A stretch of DNA of 64,000 nt, from the NCBI GenBank assembly GCA_002786025.1, contig NHNW01000010.1:806001-870000 (forward strand). Reading direction: 5' to 3'. The notes below the pieces were generated by a model. It saw only the letters and a list, made by a program, of their open reading frames with translations. It was not told where the DNA came from and did not search any database. The stretch is from Zasmidium citrigriseum. Lineage: Eukaryota > Ascomycota > Dothideomycetes > Mycosphaerellales > Mycosphaerellaceae. Positions 1-11,733 of this stretch are shown one piece after another (position 1 is the stretch's first letter; each line of letters opens with the position of its first letter). The position numbers and the translations under genes were made by a program.

Positions 1-2
1 AA

Positions 3-570
3 TACCTAATAGAGGGGGGGAAGAAAGTAGACGAGCTTACTAAATAGGTAACTAACTAGCTTCTATAACGACGACTCGAGTTCGATAAAGTAGTAGAGAA
101 CCTCTAGTACGTATAAGAGCTATAGACTAAGTACTATAACCGTATAGTACTAGCTAAGTACTACGACGTTAGCGAGTAGGTACTCCTAGCGGTAAAGAAC
201 GTTTATATACGGCGGCTATATAAGAAGCTTAATAATAAATATCTAGGCCCTTTTATAATTACTAAGCGGATTAGTAGGTAGGCGTATAAGCTTAACCTAC
301 TACTATTAATAAAAAGGTTCTACCTAGTATTCTATATCTCGCTATTAGAGCTATACTATATACGCCCCGGATACTAGCCGCTACTAGTCGAAGAGCTCCT
401 CGAGGATAGAATAGACCTAGCCTACGAAGTCGAGAAAATCCTAACCTACCGCTACGATAAGTATAGAATAATATAATATTAGATATAGTAGGTAGGCTAG
501 TCTTAAGACTATAACGATTAGATAAGGGAAGAGGAGCTCGAAGGCTATTAGGAACTCCTTAATAAGTACC
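3..570 (+). mobile_element. Ty3/Gypsy chromovirus pol, 3' end (RIPed relic)
   Basis: In the frame starting at position 3, ignoring RIP stops, the translation reads as the end of a Ty3/Gypsy polyprotein. There is a GPFIITKRIS segment typical of the integrase C-terminus, then a VFYISLLELYY segment matching the conserved 'VFHVSLLEPY' stretch. A chromodomain-like stretch follows (VEKILTYRYDKYR ... EEELEGYQELLNKYR, about 385-565), typical of chromoviruses that integrate into heterochromatin. An Arg/Lys-rich tail follows to about 690. The rest of the element lies left of the window. It is a dead copy with many in-frame stops; family assignment rests on motif memory. Confidence 0.75.
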
Positions 571-2330
571 GCTAGTAATACCCTAAGCTCGCTAACCCCT
601 CTCTACTATCTCCCCGCTAGCGACCTATAAAAGAGACGAGGCGTAAGCGAGGGCGTCTAAGAAAAGACGAACGAGAAGAGAGAAGGTACCCCTTATAGTC
701 CTCTCGCTACTAAATTACTATTCGAAGATTTCCTTTATATATTAGAACTAAGAGATTAAAGGATTTATTTATAAGTCCTTACTATTTACTATCTATAGAC
801 CGCTACGACTATTTCGTAGTCTTTCTAGGGCTACGCTAACCCCTCTCCGCTATAGATAGTAAAACCTAAGAACTTAAAGCTAACGAGCTTCTATTATTAC
901 TATCCTATAAACGCCGCCGAGAACGCCTTAACGAGTATACTAGCTATAGTAGACGAGACGCTTCTCGCCGTTATTTAGCGTCTAAAGTACCTACTACTCC
1001 TATACTAAGTTTACTACGATATTAGCTAGGTAGGAACCTAGTAGCTCTCCGCGGCTATCCTTAAAGGCCTTCTTATTCGCCTTACGACTCTTGCGACGAG
1101 CCTAAATCTACTTTAGCTAGGCTGTCTTATTAAACTTCTTAACCTCTAACTCCGCTAAGATATCCTTCTCGAACTATATAATAGTAGTAAATACCTTCGA
1201 GGTATAGTCGCGGAAGGTACTAACGTAGCGCTATACGCGCTTAGCGTCGTTCTAGATAGTAGGGTAGATAGCGAGTATACGTAAGTACTCGAGGATATTA
1301 GCGTAGCGCGCGAGCTTAAAGAGGAGCTAATAGCGGAGTTAGTATAGATAGACGCTAGATAGGGATAGGAGAACTTATAGTAGTATAAGAAGGCTTACTA
1401 CTACTCGACTTATAGCTAGTATAAGGAGTACTATTACTAGCGGAGTACTTCTCGCTAACTAGTAGCTACGTCTACTACTAAATAGTAGAGACTAGCTACT
1501 AACGGCGAATATACTTATAGTAGATAGTACTATAGCGTACCTTTAGAACGCTCTCGAGAGAAGGGGGGTACTTATATATATAGCGAATCTTAGACTAACT
1601 AATACTCGCCTTATAAGGACTATACGCCTATAGCGGTATTTCTATATCCGCTAATAGAACGGGTATATCGCTAAACTAATCGAGTAGGCTAGCTATACCT
1701 ATATCGCTATATAATCCGTTACTACTACCGCTACTACTAGGGGTACGAGGAGTACTACTTATATTACGGAGTAGAGTCGTAGTAAAGTCGGTATTAGTAG
1801 GCGTACGTAGGGAGTTATTATTATTATTATTCTAACTATTAATAGCGTTCTAACCCGATATAGAGGAGAAGCGTAATAGACGGATAGTCGATAGTTAGTA
1901 GTAGTAAGGAGAAGAAGGAAATAGAAGAAGAAGCGGGCTTTTATACCGACGGTAGTATAGGCCCGATAGCGCTACTACTACGTACCTATTACGAGCCCGC
2001 TCCGCCCTTTTTTACGAGGGGTATATTTATTAATAGCTAGAGTTATATACTCGGCTTACCGATAACGCCGTACGTACGTACTAAGACGGCTCCGCCGCCT
2101 TTATAACACCGACTTAGTTTAAGTTAATCGACGAACTTACTCGAGTTAACGATACGACCTAAGGGTAGGCCGCTAAAGGGGGGGGGATAATATAAGGATA
2201 TCTAAGCTAAGAGAGCCTAAGGTAGTAATCTATAGCCTCTCCGCTAGTACTCCGAGGCCGTACTAGTATCTAACTAGAGGCTTAGCGCCTATACTACTTT
2301 TTAGGAGGTTTCTACTTCTCCTCTTTCGCT
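570..2330. other. RIPed DNA between Gypsy relic and Harbinger relic
   Basis: About 570-1000 may be non-coding (LTR or element end), but I could not find paired repeats. On the minus strand about 1430-1000 gives a fairly continuous, Lys/Arg-rich, helix-like reading once RIP stops are ignored (segments such as KRVQRYVSTFRDYTSK). It might be the accessory protein ORF that Harbinger elements carry beside the transposase, but no diagnostic Myb/SANT motif is visible, so this is a guess from position only. 1430-2330 holds nothing I recognise. Confidence 0.3.
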
Positions 2331-3540
2331 CCTTAGATAATACTTAATTAGATATTCGTACTACTTACTCGTATCGCTATTTCCTACTTCTACGCCCTTA
2401 TAAATACCCTCTATAAGGGTATAGAACGTACCCGCGAGTTACTCTTAGATAGCTATTATCTATATAATAATTATCGAATATCTATAGATACCTTTATAGC
2501 CTTACTAGATACCCTTAATAATAAAGGATTAGAGTCTACGAGATTCGTAACTACCGCCGAGCGATTAATATACTTCCTCTTTATTATAGGCTAGGCGTTT
2601 AGATATCGATAGGTATCGCTCTTCTTTAGCCGCTTAATACGAGTTATATACTAATCCTTCTATACCGTCTTAGAGCTACTATAAGAACTATATTACGATA
2701 TTATCTAGCCGCTAGTAAGCGAAGGTAGCTACCCTTAAGACTATATAATAAGTAGCGGTAAGTACTAGCCTTTCTTTAAGGATTATATTAGAGCGCTAGA
2801 CGGCTCTTATATAATTACTTACGTACCTATCGATAAGTAGATAGCCTAGCGTAATCGTAAGGGTACGTTAAGCTAGAATATACTAGTAGTAGTAGACTTT
2901 AATATACTCTTTACTTACGTCTTAGCTAGATAGGAAGGCTCTACGAACGATAGTAGGATCCTATTATACGCCTATAAACTAGACGACTTCGGAGCGAGTA
3001 ATAACGAGAGTAAGTACTACCTTATAGACGCTAGGTATACTAGTTTACGCCTTACGATAGTACCCTATCGCGGAGCTAGGTACTACTTAAAGGAGTAGTA
3101 GGCTAGTAATTAACGGCTAAAGACGAAGGAAGAGCTCTTTAATCTACGATACTTATTACTACGTAACGTCGTCGAGCGGTCCTTTAGTCTATTTAAATAG
3201 CGATAGAAGATATTATAGACGACGACGGGCCCTCGCTTTAAAATAGAGGTATAGGTATAACTAGTATACGCCCTAGTCGCCCTCTATAACTTTATTCGAC
3301 GGTAGTAGACCTAAGATAATACCTTTAACGAAGTAGATAGGTAGGCTAAAGAGCCTATAGAAGATACCTACTAACTAAGGAACTAAGGTACTAGCGCGGA
3401 GAATAGAGGCTATAACTATCCTACTAAGAATCGTAAAATAGTAGCGCTTCGTAAGCGAATTATAGATAAGATATAGGAGTAATATAAGGAAGAGCTCGCT
3501 ATCCGTAGTAGAGGAATCTAGTAGTAATATTCGGTATTTA
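2331..3540 (+). mobile_element. Harbinger-type (DDE_Tnp_4) transposase, RIPed relic
   Basis: Reading through RIP stops gives a transposase of the PIF/Harbinger (HARBI1-like) family. A DYIRALDGSYI segment matches the family's 'DxIGALDGTHI' first-Asp motif. It is followed by VPIDK, RNRKGTLS, DFNILFTYV (about 2895), GSTNDSRIL (about 2950), YYLIDARYTS, VPYRGARYYLKE, and a C-terminal NVVERSFGLFKRRWKIL-like block near 3160-3215. Gln and Trp codons have become TAG, exactly as RIP predicts, so the order of motifs is intact but no protein can be made. The C-terminus appears to run to about 3540. Confidence 0.82.
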
Positions 3541-5497
3541 TACTACTATAAAAGCAAGCTATTATTTCGACGTAAATCTAGCTTTCCCCTCGCTATTAAC
3601 TATAAGCCTAATACTATACTAATTATTATAAAAAGTATATTAGATTATAGCTCTACTCTTATATATAAATCTCTAATATCGTCTTTAGTTAGTAGGTATT
3701 ATAGTAGGTAGATAGTATCGCTCGAAGGTATTAATTTAGAAAGCTAGATTTATAGTAAAATAGAGCTTAGCGGAGTAGCTATAAATCCGAGGAATCCGAG
3801 CTATAGCCGATAGAGTTCTAGTAAGTTATAGTCCTACGCTATCCTAGCGCGAAAGCTCGGAGTAGCTTCCGAGCTAATTAAATAGCTAGAATCTAATAAT
3901 ACCTCTATATAAATTTATAGTATAGATAGAAGCCGCTAGGAAGGGCTAGGATAGTACTATAACCCGACTCTTTAAGGAAATTAAGGGGTCTTAGCGTTAT
4001 AAAGCGGAGATTTAATATACTAACTTCTAATATATATAACTATATAACCTAATACATAACCGTTAGAATAATAAGAAAACTTATACGGAGTATCTTATAA
4101 TACTATTAGTAAAGCCTATTAAAGGACAAGTATAGAGGAAATTATTTAGTAGCGTAGTAAAGGGGTAGAGGTAACAAATCCGAAATATCTTCCTCCTCTT
4201 AAAACTTAATATAGATAGTACAACTATCTATATAGGCCTACTCGCTTCTCGGCTAGTATTTTATTAGCCTTAGGGTTATTAATATAATCGGCTAGTTACT
4301 AATCGAAGTTATTAAGAGCTAGAATACCCTCGACGTCGATACCCTCGTCGTTAGCTAGATTAAGGAGCTAGCGCCTATAGTAGACTTTACTACCTTCTAT
4401 AAAGGTTTAGGCTTTATAGGCGCTATCGTAGAAGCGTCTACTTACTACTTAGTATAGATTATAGTCTAGCTCGTAGAAGTTGTTCTTAACCTTACTATAG
4501 GCTACGGCGACGATTAGTACCTATTTTAGTATAAGTAGTCTAGTCTTAAGAGCTTTACTAAGTACTATTACTCTAGTAGTCTTCGTAATCTTAGCTAGTA
4601 GCGGCGCTAGAGCTAAAGGAAAGGTAGTAGTACGCTTCTTACTAGATTCCTAAATAGGTAGCGTAGACTCCTATAGTTTAGCTAGGATTACTACTAAAGA
4701 TTCGGGTTATTACTAGGCTAATCTAGGTAGATTATCGTCTAGTACTAGGTCGATTTATAGTACTAGAGCGGCTAGACTAGCCGTTACCTTCGCCTTCCCC
4801 TTACCCTTACTATAACCCTTTATATACTCGCTAGTAGTAGTCTAGTTACTAAAGATAGTCTCGTATTATATTATAAAGGGTATTAGACTCTTACGAAGTT
4901 TTCGTATATCCTTGTAGCTAGCTACTAATAGATAGTCCTTCTAAACCTCGGGCTCTATAGTAATAGTACTATTAATATAATTAAGCCTAAAGCTAGACAC
5001 CTTCTTAAGAGTAATAAACGCTCTATATAGCTTCTTATATTAATCTAGTCTACTCTTTAATTAAGTCTAAGTAACCTCTCTTCTAATAAACTTAGATATC
5101 CTCTTATATAAGTCTACTCGTCTATTAGTACGTAGAAGCTTATTACGATACTTATTAAGCTTAATCTTATCCTTATATTTACTTAAAAGGTGCTTATTAC
5201 GAGCGTAGTTCTAGTTTAACTTCTTATCCTATAGGGGATCTTTAACTTATATTTCTTAGCTATCTTCTTCGCCCTAAGAAGTATCGAGCTAAGACTTAGG
5301 CTAGGTTAAGAGAGGATCGTCGGGGTACGCTTATAATTATAATTAAGCGAAGGATTCGGGGTCTAGGTATTAGCTTTCTTATCGTGCCTTCGAGCGGGTA
5401 GTAAGCGGTAGCGGAAGGCCTATTTTAGCTATTTAGTAGGTAGAATAAAAGCGTAAGAGTAGCGCTTTTAGGTAATATATAAATTATCTTAATACGA
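3541..5497. other. RIPed DNA, element not identified
   Basis: Continues RIP block I, with slightly more surviving CA/TG (for example near 3555, 4052, 4125, 4173 and 4471). From about 4830 back to 4200 the minus strand gives a long Ala/Lys/Leu-rich reading between RIP stops, but I recognise no transposase, reverse transcriptase or integrase motif. No paired terminal repeats were seen by eye. Confidence 0.5.
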
Positions 5498-7360
5498 GGA
5501 ATGTGTGATTTTTAGTAAGGTGTTAAAACGAGAGGTGGTAAGCGAGCTCCTAATTGTAATAGATCTAAAGTTCAACGGGCCTATCCGAAGGTCACGTGTG
5601 GGTCTGGCTTCCTTAACGCAGCGTCAAATAAACGCGCCGTGGCATGCCACAGTGGGCTCTACTGCAGTTCTAAATTGCTACTGTACTACTGCGAAAAGTG
5701 ATCTATCTAATAGCCAGCCGCAGCGAGGTTGGGCAGCCGTAGTACAGTGGAAGGCCACTGCAGCGAAGCCGTAGCGACAAATAAACGACCCCTTACGCTC
5801 TATCATACGCTCCATCGTCTGTCGCTTTTTAGGATGTGATTTCGGTTGCGCTCGTGAGCCCTGTTGATGACGCAATTAACTGGGAAGTTGTTCTTGCTGT
5901 ACTCTTCGTTCGCAACGTTCATGCTGTAGTATGAGATACGAAAGACGCTGTTCGCGAACATCGTCGCGCCCTTCAATACATTCCAGAATGTCCCTTCTGC
6001 TCAGTCAGTCAGCTTACAATCTTTTCTCATCTTCAACAACCAGAACGTGGTGGCACTTACCGCAGAATTCGCCGAACTTACACCTCACGAGCCATCCCAT
6101 CGCTTTCACCAGCTTGAGCTGTTCGTTGGAGCAGCCAGTCTCCGCGCCCCGAATGACGCCTATGGGAAGGCCTTTCTGCCATTGGGCATAGACCTTCGTG
6201 CTGATGCAGAGCGGCAACTCGTCGAAGTAGGCGTACCAGATCTCGAGGCGTTGATGGTATGTCGCCCGCAGCCAAGCCCCCTTGCCTTGCCATTCTTGGA
6301 CGCAGGAAGTTCAGGGCCTCATCACTAGCACAATGATTCTACTCCGACTTCCTTGCTGAAGTTGCGCAGTCGAAAAGCTTGTCGTTCGGGTATTCGCCGT
6401 ACACATGATGCGTCTTGTCAATCGCCCATTGCACCTCCTCATGCCACACGGCGCCGTGTCGGAACCCCAGCACCGAGCTCAATGCCTTGATGGCGAAGTG
6501 AAGCATCTCTCATCCTCTTTTGATGAAAAAGATGTCGAGCCGGTGGTTTGTCAAGAGTCGTTTTCAGGAGGTGATGCCCAAACTCCCACTCGCCCCTTTC
6601 CTTCACCACTTCTCGTGCGAACGCCTTTTCTCGCTGTCGCCATTTCTTCGCAGCTCCCCTTACCATCACGATTTATGAAGTTGCAGTCCCACGCAAAAGC
6701 GTTGGTGCGTTTGGTAGCAACCCTGGAGCGGAAATGACGCCCGATTTGTTACCTCACCATCCCAGAAGTTGTCGCTATTAAACCCCGGTACGCACATCGC
6801 GCGCAGTGCACATTCACATGGGTGTATTGGTGGGTTGGTGTCGTAGATTGACAAGCCTGCTCCCGATGGCACAAGATCCGAGTCGAGGAAGCGCAACATG
6901 CAAGATCGCGAACCTCGCCGAAAAGGACTCGAACTTCGAAGCACCAGCACTTTAAGCTATCAACCCGGTCATTGTCCAACTGGCGACTAACATCAACACC
7001 ATCTACGTAATAAATGGTGCAGTAGCAAAGCCTCTGACCACTGACGACAACCAAAATCGATTCCATAGCTGGATCGAATTTGCTGGCGCTTTGATGAAGG
7101 ACCAACTGTCGACCGCGGGTCAAAGCATCCTACAAGCGAAGCGAGCCCTTGATTACACCATCCACGCAAGATCGTGGACCTTTCCATCAAAGGCGGCGTC
7201 AAATCTGACCGCAGAGTTCAACGACCTGTGCGAGTTCACTTGGGAACTTCATCAATTCGCCGTCGAGTACGCCATGAGCTCCGTATTACACATCTTCTGC
7301 TATCCTATTGCGGAAAGGTTCTTGATGGAACGCGTCTCGTAAGGCTGATTCGCACACGCC
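5498..7360. other. Gene-poor stretch, no intact gene seen
   Basis: Base composition returns to normal, but only short overlapping ORFs occur on both strands (none over 125 codons) and none has a recognisable domain. Minus-strand readings between 7340 and 6300 switch frame repeatedly, which could mean a decayed gene. Near-identical 14-mers around 5623 and 5775 (AAATAAACG core) form a weak direct repeat of unknown meaning. Confidence 0.5.
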
Positions 7361-7663
7361 TTATGTCGGCCGGCCTGTCGTTGCGGACGCTGGATTCCTT
7401 GGGGTGTACATGGTGTCTTCCCCATCCTCTGGCTTCTCTGCTTCTTCTGTCGCTTCACTCTTACCACCAGCCTGCGAAGTCGGTCGACCGCCCGTTAGAA
7501 AGCCAGAGATTCGACTTTTCTTGACATCGTCATCCAGAAGTCGAGCCGTCAGCACGTTGATGGTCTCTTTCTGGTTCCAGTTCAACCGCCGCTTGCTGCA
7601 CAAGCTCTTAAATTCGCTCAAGGAAAGGTTGCGGTACGCCAGTGAGCTTTTCTTCTGCTTCAT
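7361..7663 (-). CDS. Small SAP-like domain protein
   Basis: Single-exon 100-aa ORF. Residues about 11-46 (NLSLSEFKSLCSKRR, then NWNQKETINVLTARLLDDD) resemble the SAP helix-extension-helix fold, which binds DNA or chromatin: Leu-x-x-Leu/Phe-Lys spacing, a short linker, then an Arg-Leu ending. The C-terminal half is low-complexity (Gly, Lys, Glu, Thr) and probably disordered. It is divergent to the neighbouring gene at 7931, which carries a similar domain, with 267 bp between the two start codons. The function is unknown, and the gene could also be a truncated remnant. The SAP call is by pattern only. Confidence 0.5.
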   Translation of the reverse strand: MKQKKSSLAYRNLSLSEFKSLCSKRRLNWNQKETINVLTARLLDDDVKKSRISGFLTGGRPTSQAGGKSEATEEAEKPEDGEDTMYTPRNPASATTGRPT

Positions 7664-7930
7664 TTTGGGTGCGCGTAGTTCAGGAGTTGATGTGGTGAGG
7701 TACGGTCAATTCAGACTTACCCCAAGCGTTGACGCGACCATCTCGCGATGCGCGTCCCAGGCGACCATTGCTATCCCACTTTCCTTCCCTCCCTCGCATC
7801 TCTTCTTCCTGTTCAGCTCGCTTTTCGACCAACTCTTACCACCAACGCGCACAATCCCCCATCCAAACAACACTAAGCTTCAGCTCTTCCAAGTTCCCTG
7901 CAAATACCGACCCTCCCTCTCGCCGTCACG

Positions 7931-8258
7931 ATGGCTATCACACAATGGGACGGTCTCAGCCTTGAGCAGCTCAAGCAAGCTTGTCGAGATGGAGGCATTC
8001 CCATCCAGTACCGAGACACTACGATTAAATTGAAGGAGAAACTTGTCGCTGCATCGAGAGCGCAGACCGCCGCACAAGGTGGATTCTTTGCACCTCGACG
8101 CTCTGCACGCAACGTCGACCACCAAGCTACACCCGCTGCCCAGCAGCCAGCTCAAGCACAGGCAGGTCACCGTTGCACTTGCTCTTCACAGTTATCTGAC
8201 CTTTTTTCCAGAACCAGAATTTGCTCACGATGGCCCAATACCCTGCCTTGTTCGATGA
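7931..8258 (+). CDS. Small SAP-like domain protein (two exons)
   Basis: Exon 1 is 7931-8165 and exon 2 is 8212-8258, with intron 8166-8211 (46 nt, GTCACC donor, CTGAC branch at 8196, TTTTTTCCAG acceptor). The product is 93 aa. Residues about 7-42 (WDGLSLEQLKQACRDGG ... TTIKLKEKLV) look like a SAP-type helix-extension-helix, followed by a basic RRSAR patch and a Gln/Ala-rich tail. The ATG has a good context (CACGATGG). Without splicing, the frame instead runs to 8329. Molecular function unknown; DNA or chromatin binding is inferred only from the fold resemblance and its partner at 7663. Confidence 0.45.
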
Positions 8259-8637
8259 GCGAGATCCTCATATCATCCGCTCCAAAGAAATCCTTGGTCA
8301 TGGAAGGGCAGCCACAGCAGAGTACATGACCAGCCACGGCTACACTATCCTCTCGTCTCGCGAGCTCGCCGAGGTCCACTGGAAAAGCCTGTACCATTCG
8401 ACAGTGCATCATTGCGAGGAGCTTCGAAAAAGTGGCTATGGGCTCAAGCCGGAATACCTCAGGCCGGAACAAATGAAGCTCAGTCAAGAAGAGCTCATCA
8501 CCTTACTGCACACCGGCATACCTGTAATCCTCCCTTCCGGCTGGAGGGGTGGAGTCAAGAGCGTGAGGCCAATCTGCCGACGTCCAACACGGAACCGTAA
8601 CGAGCCGGGGCCACATGACTTGATGCATCAAATGTAG
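8230..8637 (+). CDS. Hypothetical ORF overlapping the SAP-like gene
   Basis: ATG at 8230 (context CACGATGG) opens a 135-codon frame, starting MAQYPALFDERDPHI and rich in His, Glu and Leu. It looks more protein-like than the other frames up to about residue 100 and then degrades into Arg/Pro-rich sequence, suggesting an unrecognised intron near 8550 or decay. It overlaps the last exon of the 7931 gene in another frame. I could not join the two frames with a canonical intron of the right length. It may be a separate gene or the true 3' part of the neighbour. Confidence 0.3.
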   Translation: MAQYPALFDERDPHIIRSKEILGHGRAATAEYMTSHGYTILSSRELAEVHWKSLYHSTVHHCEELRKSGYGLKPEYLRPEQMKLSQEELITLLHTGIPVILPSGWRGGVKSVRPICRRPTRNRNEPGPHDLMHQM

Positions 8638-8639
8638 AA

Positions 8640-10923
8640 GACATTACGAGAGGCAGGACTCCTGGAGACCGCAGACGAGGTCATGCCGGAGTAATCGGCC
8701 GTGCGTGGAACGAAAGTTCTAAAGTGTGAGCTACTCACAATCCTTGATGAACGGCGACCACAAGCTTTGATCAGGGACGTTCGGAATATTCTTGCGGAAA
8801 ATTCCGCAGGGCCCACTGAAGAGCGTCTTCAACTTGTCCCGAGGCAGCTATCCAATCAAGGCCAAAGTGCATTTGAAGTTGCCCATAGTACTCAATCCGC
8901 TGGGACGCAGACAAGGATGTAGTGTATTGTGCGGAAGGCTGTACACCAGCAAGTGCACGTTCGCGAGCAACGTCTTCCTCTTGCGTCTATTCCCAACACT
9001 GCAACAATCCACATGTTCCAATGTAAGGGATCAAGGGCACACGAATATTGGTGGTGGCTCGGGTCTCAGGTGTCGTCCGCTCGGGGAAAGAGGAGGCGGT
9101 AATGCCCGTAATGCATCCAGATCCAAGCCATGTCGTTTATTTCATCAGATGCACTGAGTAATCATCAATCGATGTTCACACACGCAGTGCGAGGACCATT
9201 CATGTCCCGTCCCATCGCGTCCGTGTCGGGATCTGAGCGTGGGCTTGTTGAGCTAATTTAGGATGGACTCTTCATGTCCTCGGGAGAAGGTTATGCCGTG
9301 ACGTGAAATGATGAGGAAGATGCAGTAGCTTGTGTCTGAGGATGGTCAACCGTGTCGAGTTGGTAGCCTGTCAAGAACTCAAGGTTGTGATCAGGAGGTC
9401 GGAGCGAGTGGATTTCGTCAGCAAAGCACGGACCTTCCTAACGGCCAAACAACATCACCTTGCCCCTTTCCTTCTGTCCGTACACTCTTTCACCTTCGAC
9501 CTTGTCTGGATCTCGTGAGAAAAAAACTGCCGGCAAGAATTGCGAGAGGCATTCCGAAAGTCGTTACGAGGATCTCTTGATTCTTTCTCGATCCCGTCAG
9601 CCTCACTTCCGCCGTTTGTGTCGTCTTCCAGCGCTGACGAAGTCCTAGTTGCTCCTTACAGCAGCGACGAAGCCTGTGGTACGCTGCGCGATTCCGTTTG
9701 TCCTCATTGCTAATTTGTTTGCGCACGAATCAATATCGAGTCGGGCTATCCTGTTCTGTCTCTGACTTGCAAAACTATAAGGTCTGGCGAAATGCTTGCT
9801 AAGGTGACGGCAGTAAATGCCTTCCGCGCGATGGCTATCGACATACCCACTAATGCGTCATGCTTGAAAGGCGAGGGGTAGGGAGAAATCGAAAAGCAAG
9901 TTTTGCATCGCGTATGTGAAATAGAGCTTCTATCGGTGCCGTTGCCCGATTGCAAGTTGGGATTGGCTTTCCTAAGGTTTGCCTGACGGTCACCAGCCTC
10001 TACCCCAAAAATCTACTGACAGAATTCGATTCTGCATTTTTAAACTCTGCACGCTTATACACAAGGAGGCACCGCAAGCCACTATCAATTCTCCTCCCTG
10101 GTCGAGTCCTCAATCCAGCCTCCGATGCCTCGTAGCTCCCCTTCGATAGCACTCCACTGACGACTCCAGTCATCAAGAAAGTCCTTCACGGATTCTGCGC
10201 TATTTTGCCTCGCACATGCCTCACCAACCAGTCTCTGCTCGAAGCTGTGGGTTTTATTGAGCCATGTCTGCAAAGGAGAGGGTCCTTGAGGTAGCTTGGC
10301 TAACGTGCAAGCAGTCAGGCTGGATCGGGTTAGCCATAAAGGTTTTCGATAACCTCATCTTGGACTGACCATGGAGTCTTTCTCCGAATGGATCCACCGT
10401 TCGAACACATGTCATACGTGGGTCCTTTGGGTCTGTCTTACGTTGGGATCCTGGCTAATCTACATGGTTCTAGTGGGTGCACGGTGCCTTTATAACTTCT
10501 ACATGGGGCCCATGTGCTGCATCGCCTCCTGCAATGTCCAGGAGCCTGATTCATCGTGCACGGTGATGTTGAAAACGGAAAGCAAGATCTCGCAACACTA
10601 GAGGTTGATCAACACGTGACTGTTCAGTCTCACCGTCTGACCGCTGGAGAAGCTGAGTAATCGTAGAGCTTTCATCCGAAATAGGTCCTCTGGCTGATGG
10701 CTTAGCGCAGCACGTACATCCTGGTCAATATTCTCTCGTCGCGAGACACCAACACGATTGCACTTGCCCTGGGAATGAACGGTCATTCGCTGTTAAGAGA
10801 CTGTGAACTGTGTCTGCCCGGCTTCGACCGTCTACTTGGACGAGCCAACAGATGTCTCTTGATGGACGGGTTCGCTCTGATTGCCGCAAAGGTAAGTTCT
10901 ATACACGGGAACTATTTACAGCA
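8640..10923. other. Intergenic, no supported gene
   Basis: Only short ORFs without domains. The minus-strand ORF 10273-10085 (62 codons, MQTWLNKTHSFEQRL start) is moderately protein-like but has no recognisable family and no convincing flanking exons. No RNA gene or RIP signal was seen. Confidence 0.5.
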
Positions 10924-11733
10924 TCACAGCTTTCCTCCGTTCGACCACTTGAAGATGGTGAAGTCTACCACGGCTTTCTGGCCTTCCCTATCATCTTTCA
11001 CAACGACTGTCTCGAGTTCCGAATAGCCCAATTTTCTGTAAAGGCCGGATCCGGAGTCCGCGGCCAGGATCCAGAAGCTTACATTGTCTTTCTTTGCCAT
11101 TACCTCGCCGTACTTGCAAAGTTCTGAGCCATATCCGTGCCGCCAGTAATCAGGATGAACAGCCATGCTATCTAACTCCATCTGATCCGGGAAAAGGCGA
11201 CTACGTATGTCAACATCGCCAACAATCTAGACGGTTCGGAAGCACTTACGCCTTTGCCTGCTCACATGCGTCGCCCAAAAGTTTCTCCCGATACGGATCA
11301 ACGCTGCGGTCTGTCCATTTTGGGTGACTCTGCTGGTCAACATTTTGCTTGAGTAGACCAGCTTGAATATGATCAGCTCACTGCCATGTCTTTAAGGGCA
11401 TCATCGAGACTTACTATTTTCGTGTTGCGCGGACTGAAGTCCCAGCAAAGACGAATTCTTTGCGAGCATCCATGCGGCAACGCCTACAACCAGTTTTTGG
11501 GGCTTGTTCTCGCTCTCCTGCGATTCCGATGAGCTGACCTCGTACACAGTGAGGACCTGCCTAGGGTTGCTCAGAATTTCGCTGTATTCTTCTCTGTACG
11601 AGTTCTCTGCATCTTTTGGATATTCGTCGGCATAACGACGGCTGAATGTCCACCAAGGAGAATATTGGAACCCTCGGAAAGCAACATTGCCAATTGCTGG
11701 GATGTCGGCAGCAGTGGCGAGGCGGACGGCCAT
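10924..11733 (-). CDS. GNAT-family N-acetyltransferase
   Basis: Three exons: 11733-11415, 11361-11250 and 11200-10924. Introns have GTAAGT donors and CTGAT/GTTGAC-type branches; the phases fit and give 235 aa. The N-terminus (VRLATAADIPAIGNVAFRGF) is a typical GNAT first strand and helix. Residues about 150-175 hold the acetyl-CoA site (LDSMAVHPDYWRHGYGSELC), where RHGYGS corresponds to the Q/RxxGxG/A motif. KLGYSE is the usual late strand-helix motif. GNAT enzymes move an acetyl group from acetyl-CoA to an amine; the substrate cannot be told. It is divergent from the Zn2Cys6 regulator, sharing about 350 bp of promoter. Confidence 0.88.

Larger units (their letters stand above)
1..5497. repeat. 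RIP-mutated repeat block I
   Basis: AT-rich block in which CpA and TpG dinucleotides are almost absent while CpG stays common. I find no CA or TG at all in positions 1-1080. This is the signature of repeat-induced point mutation, which turns CpA into TpA on both strands. Every reading frame is broken by TAG/TAA stops that replace Gln and Trp codons. Transposon protein relics are still readable inside (separate entries). The right edge is sharp, near 5497, where TG and CA return at normal frequency. Confidence 0.93.

Noticed and set aside
7404..8033. 209-codon ORF on the plus strand
   Set aside because: Antisense to the 7663 gene and out of frame with the 7931 gene; Ser/Pro/Arg-rich with no domain.
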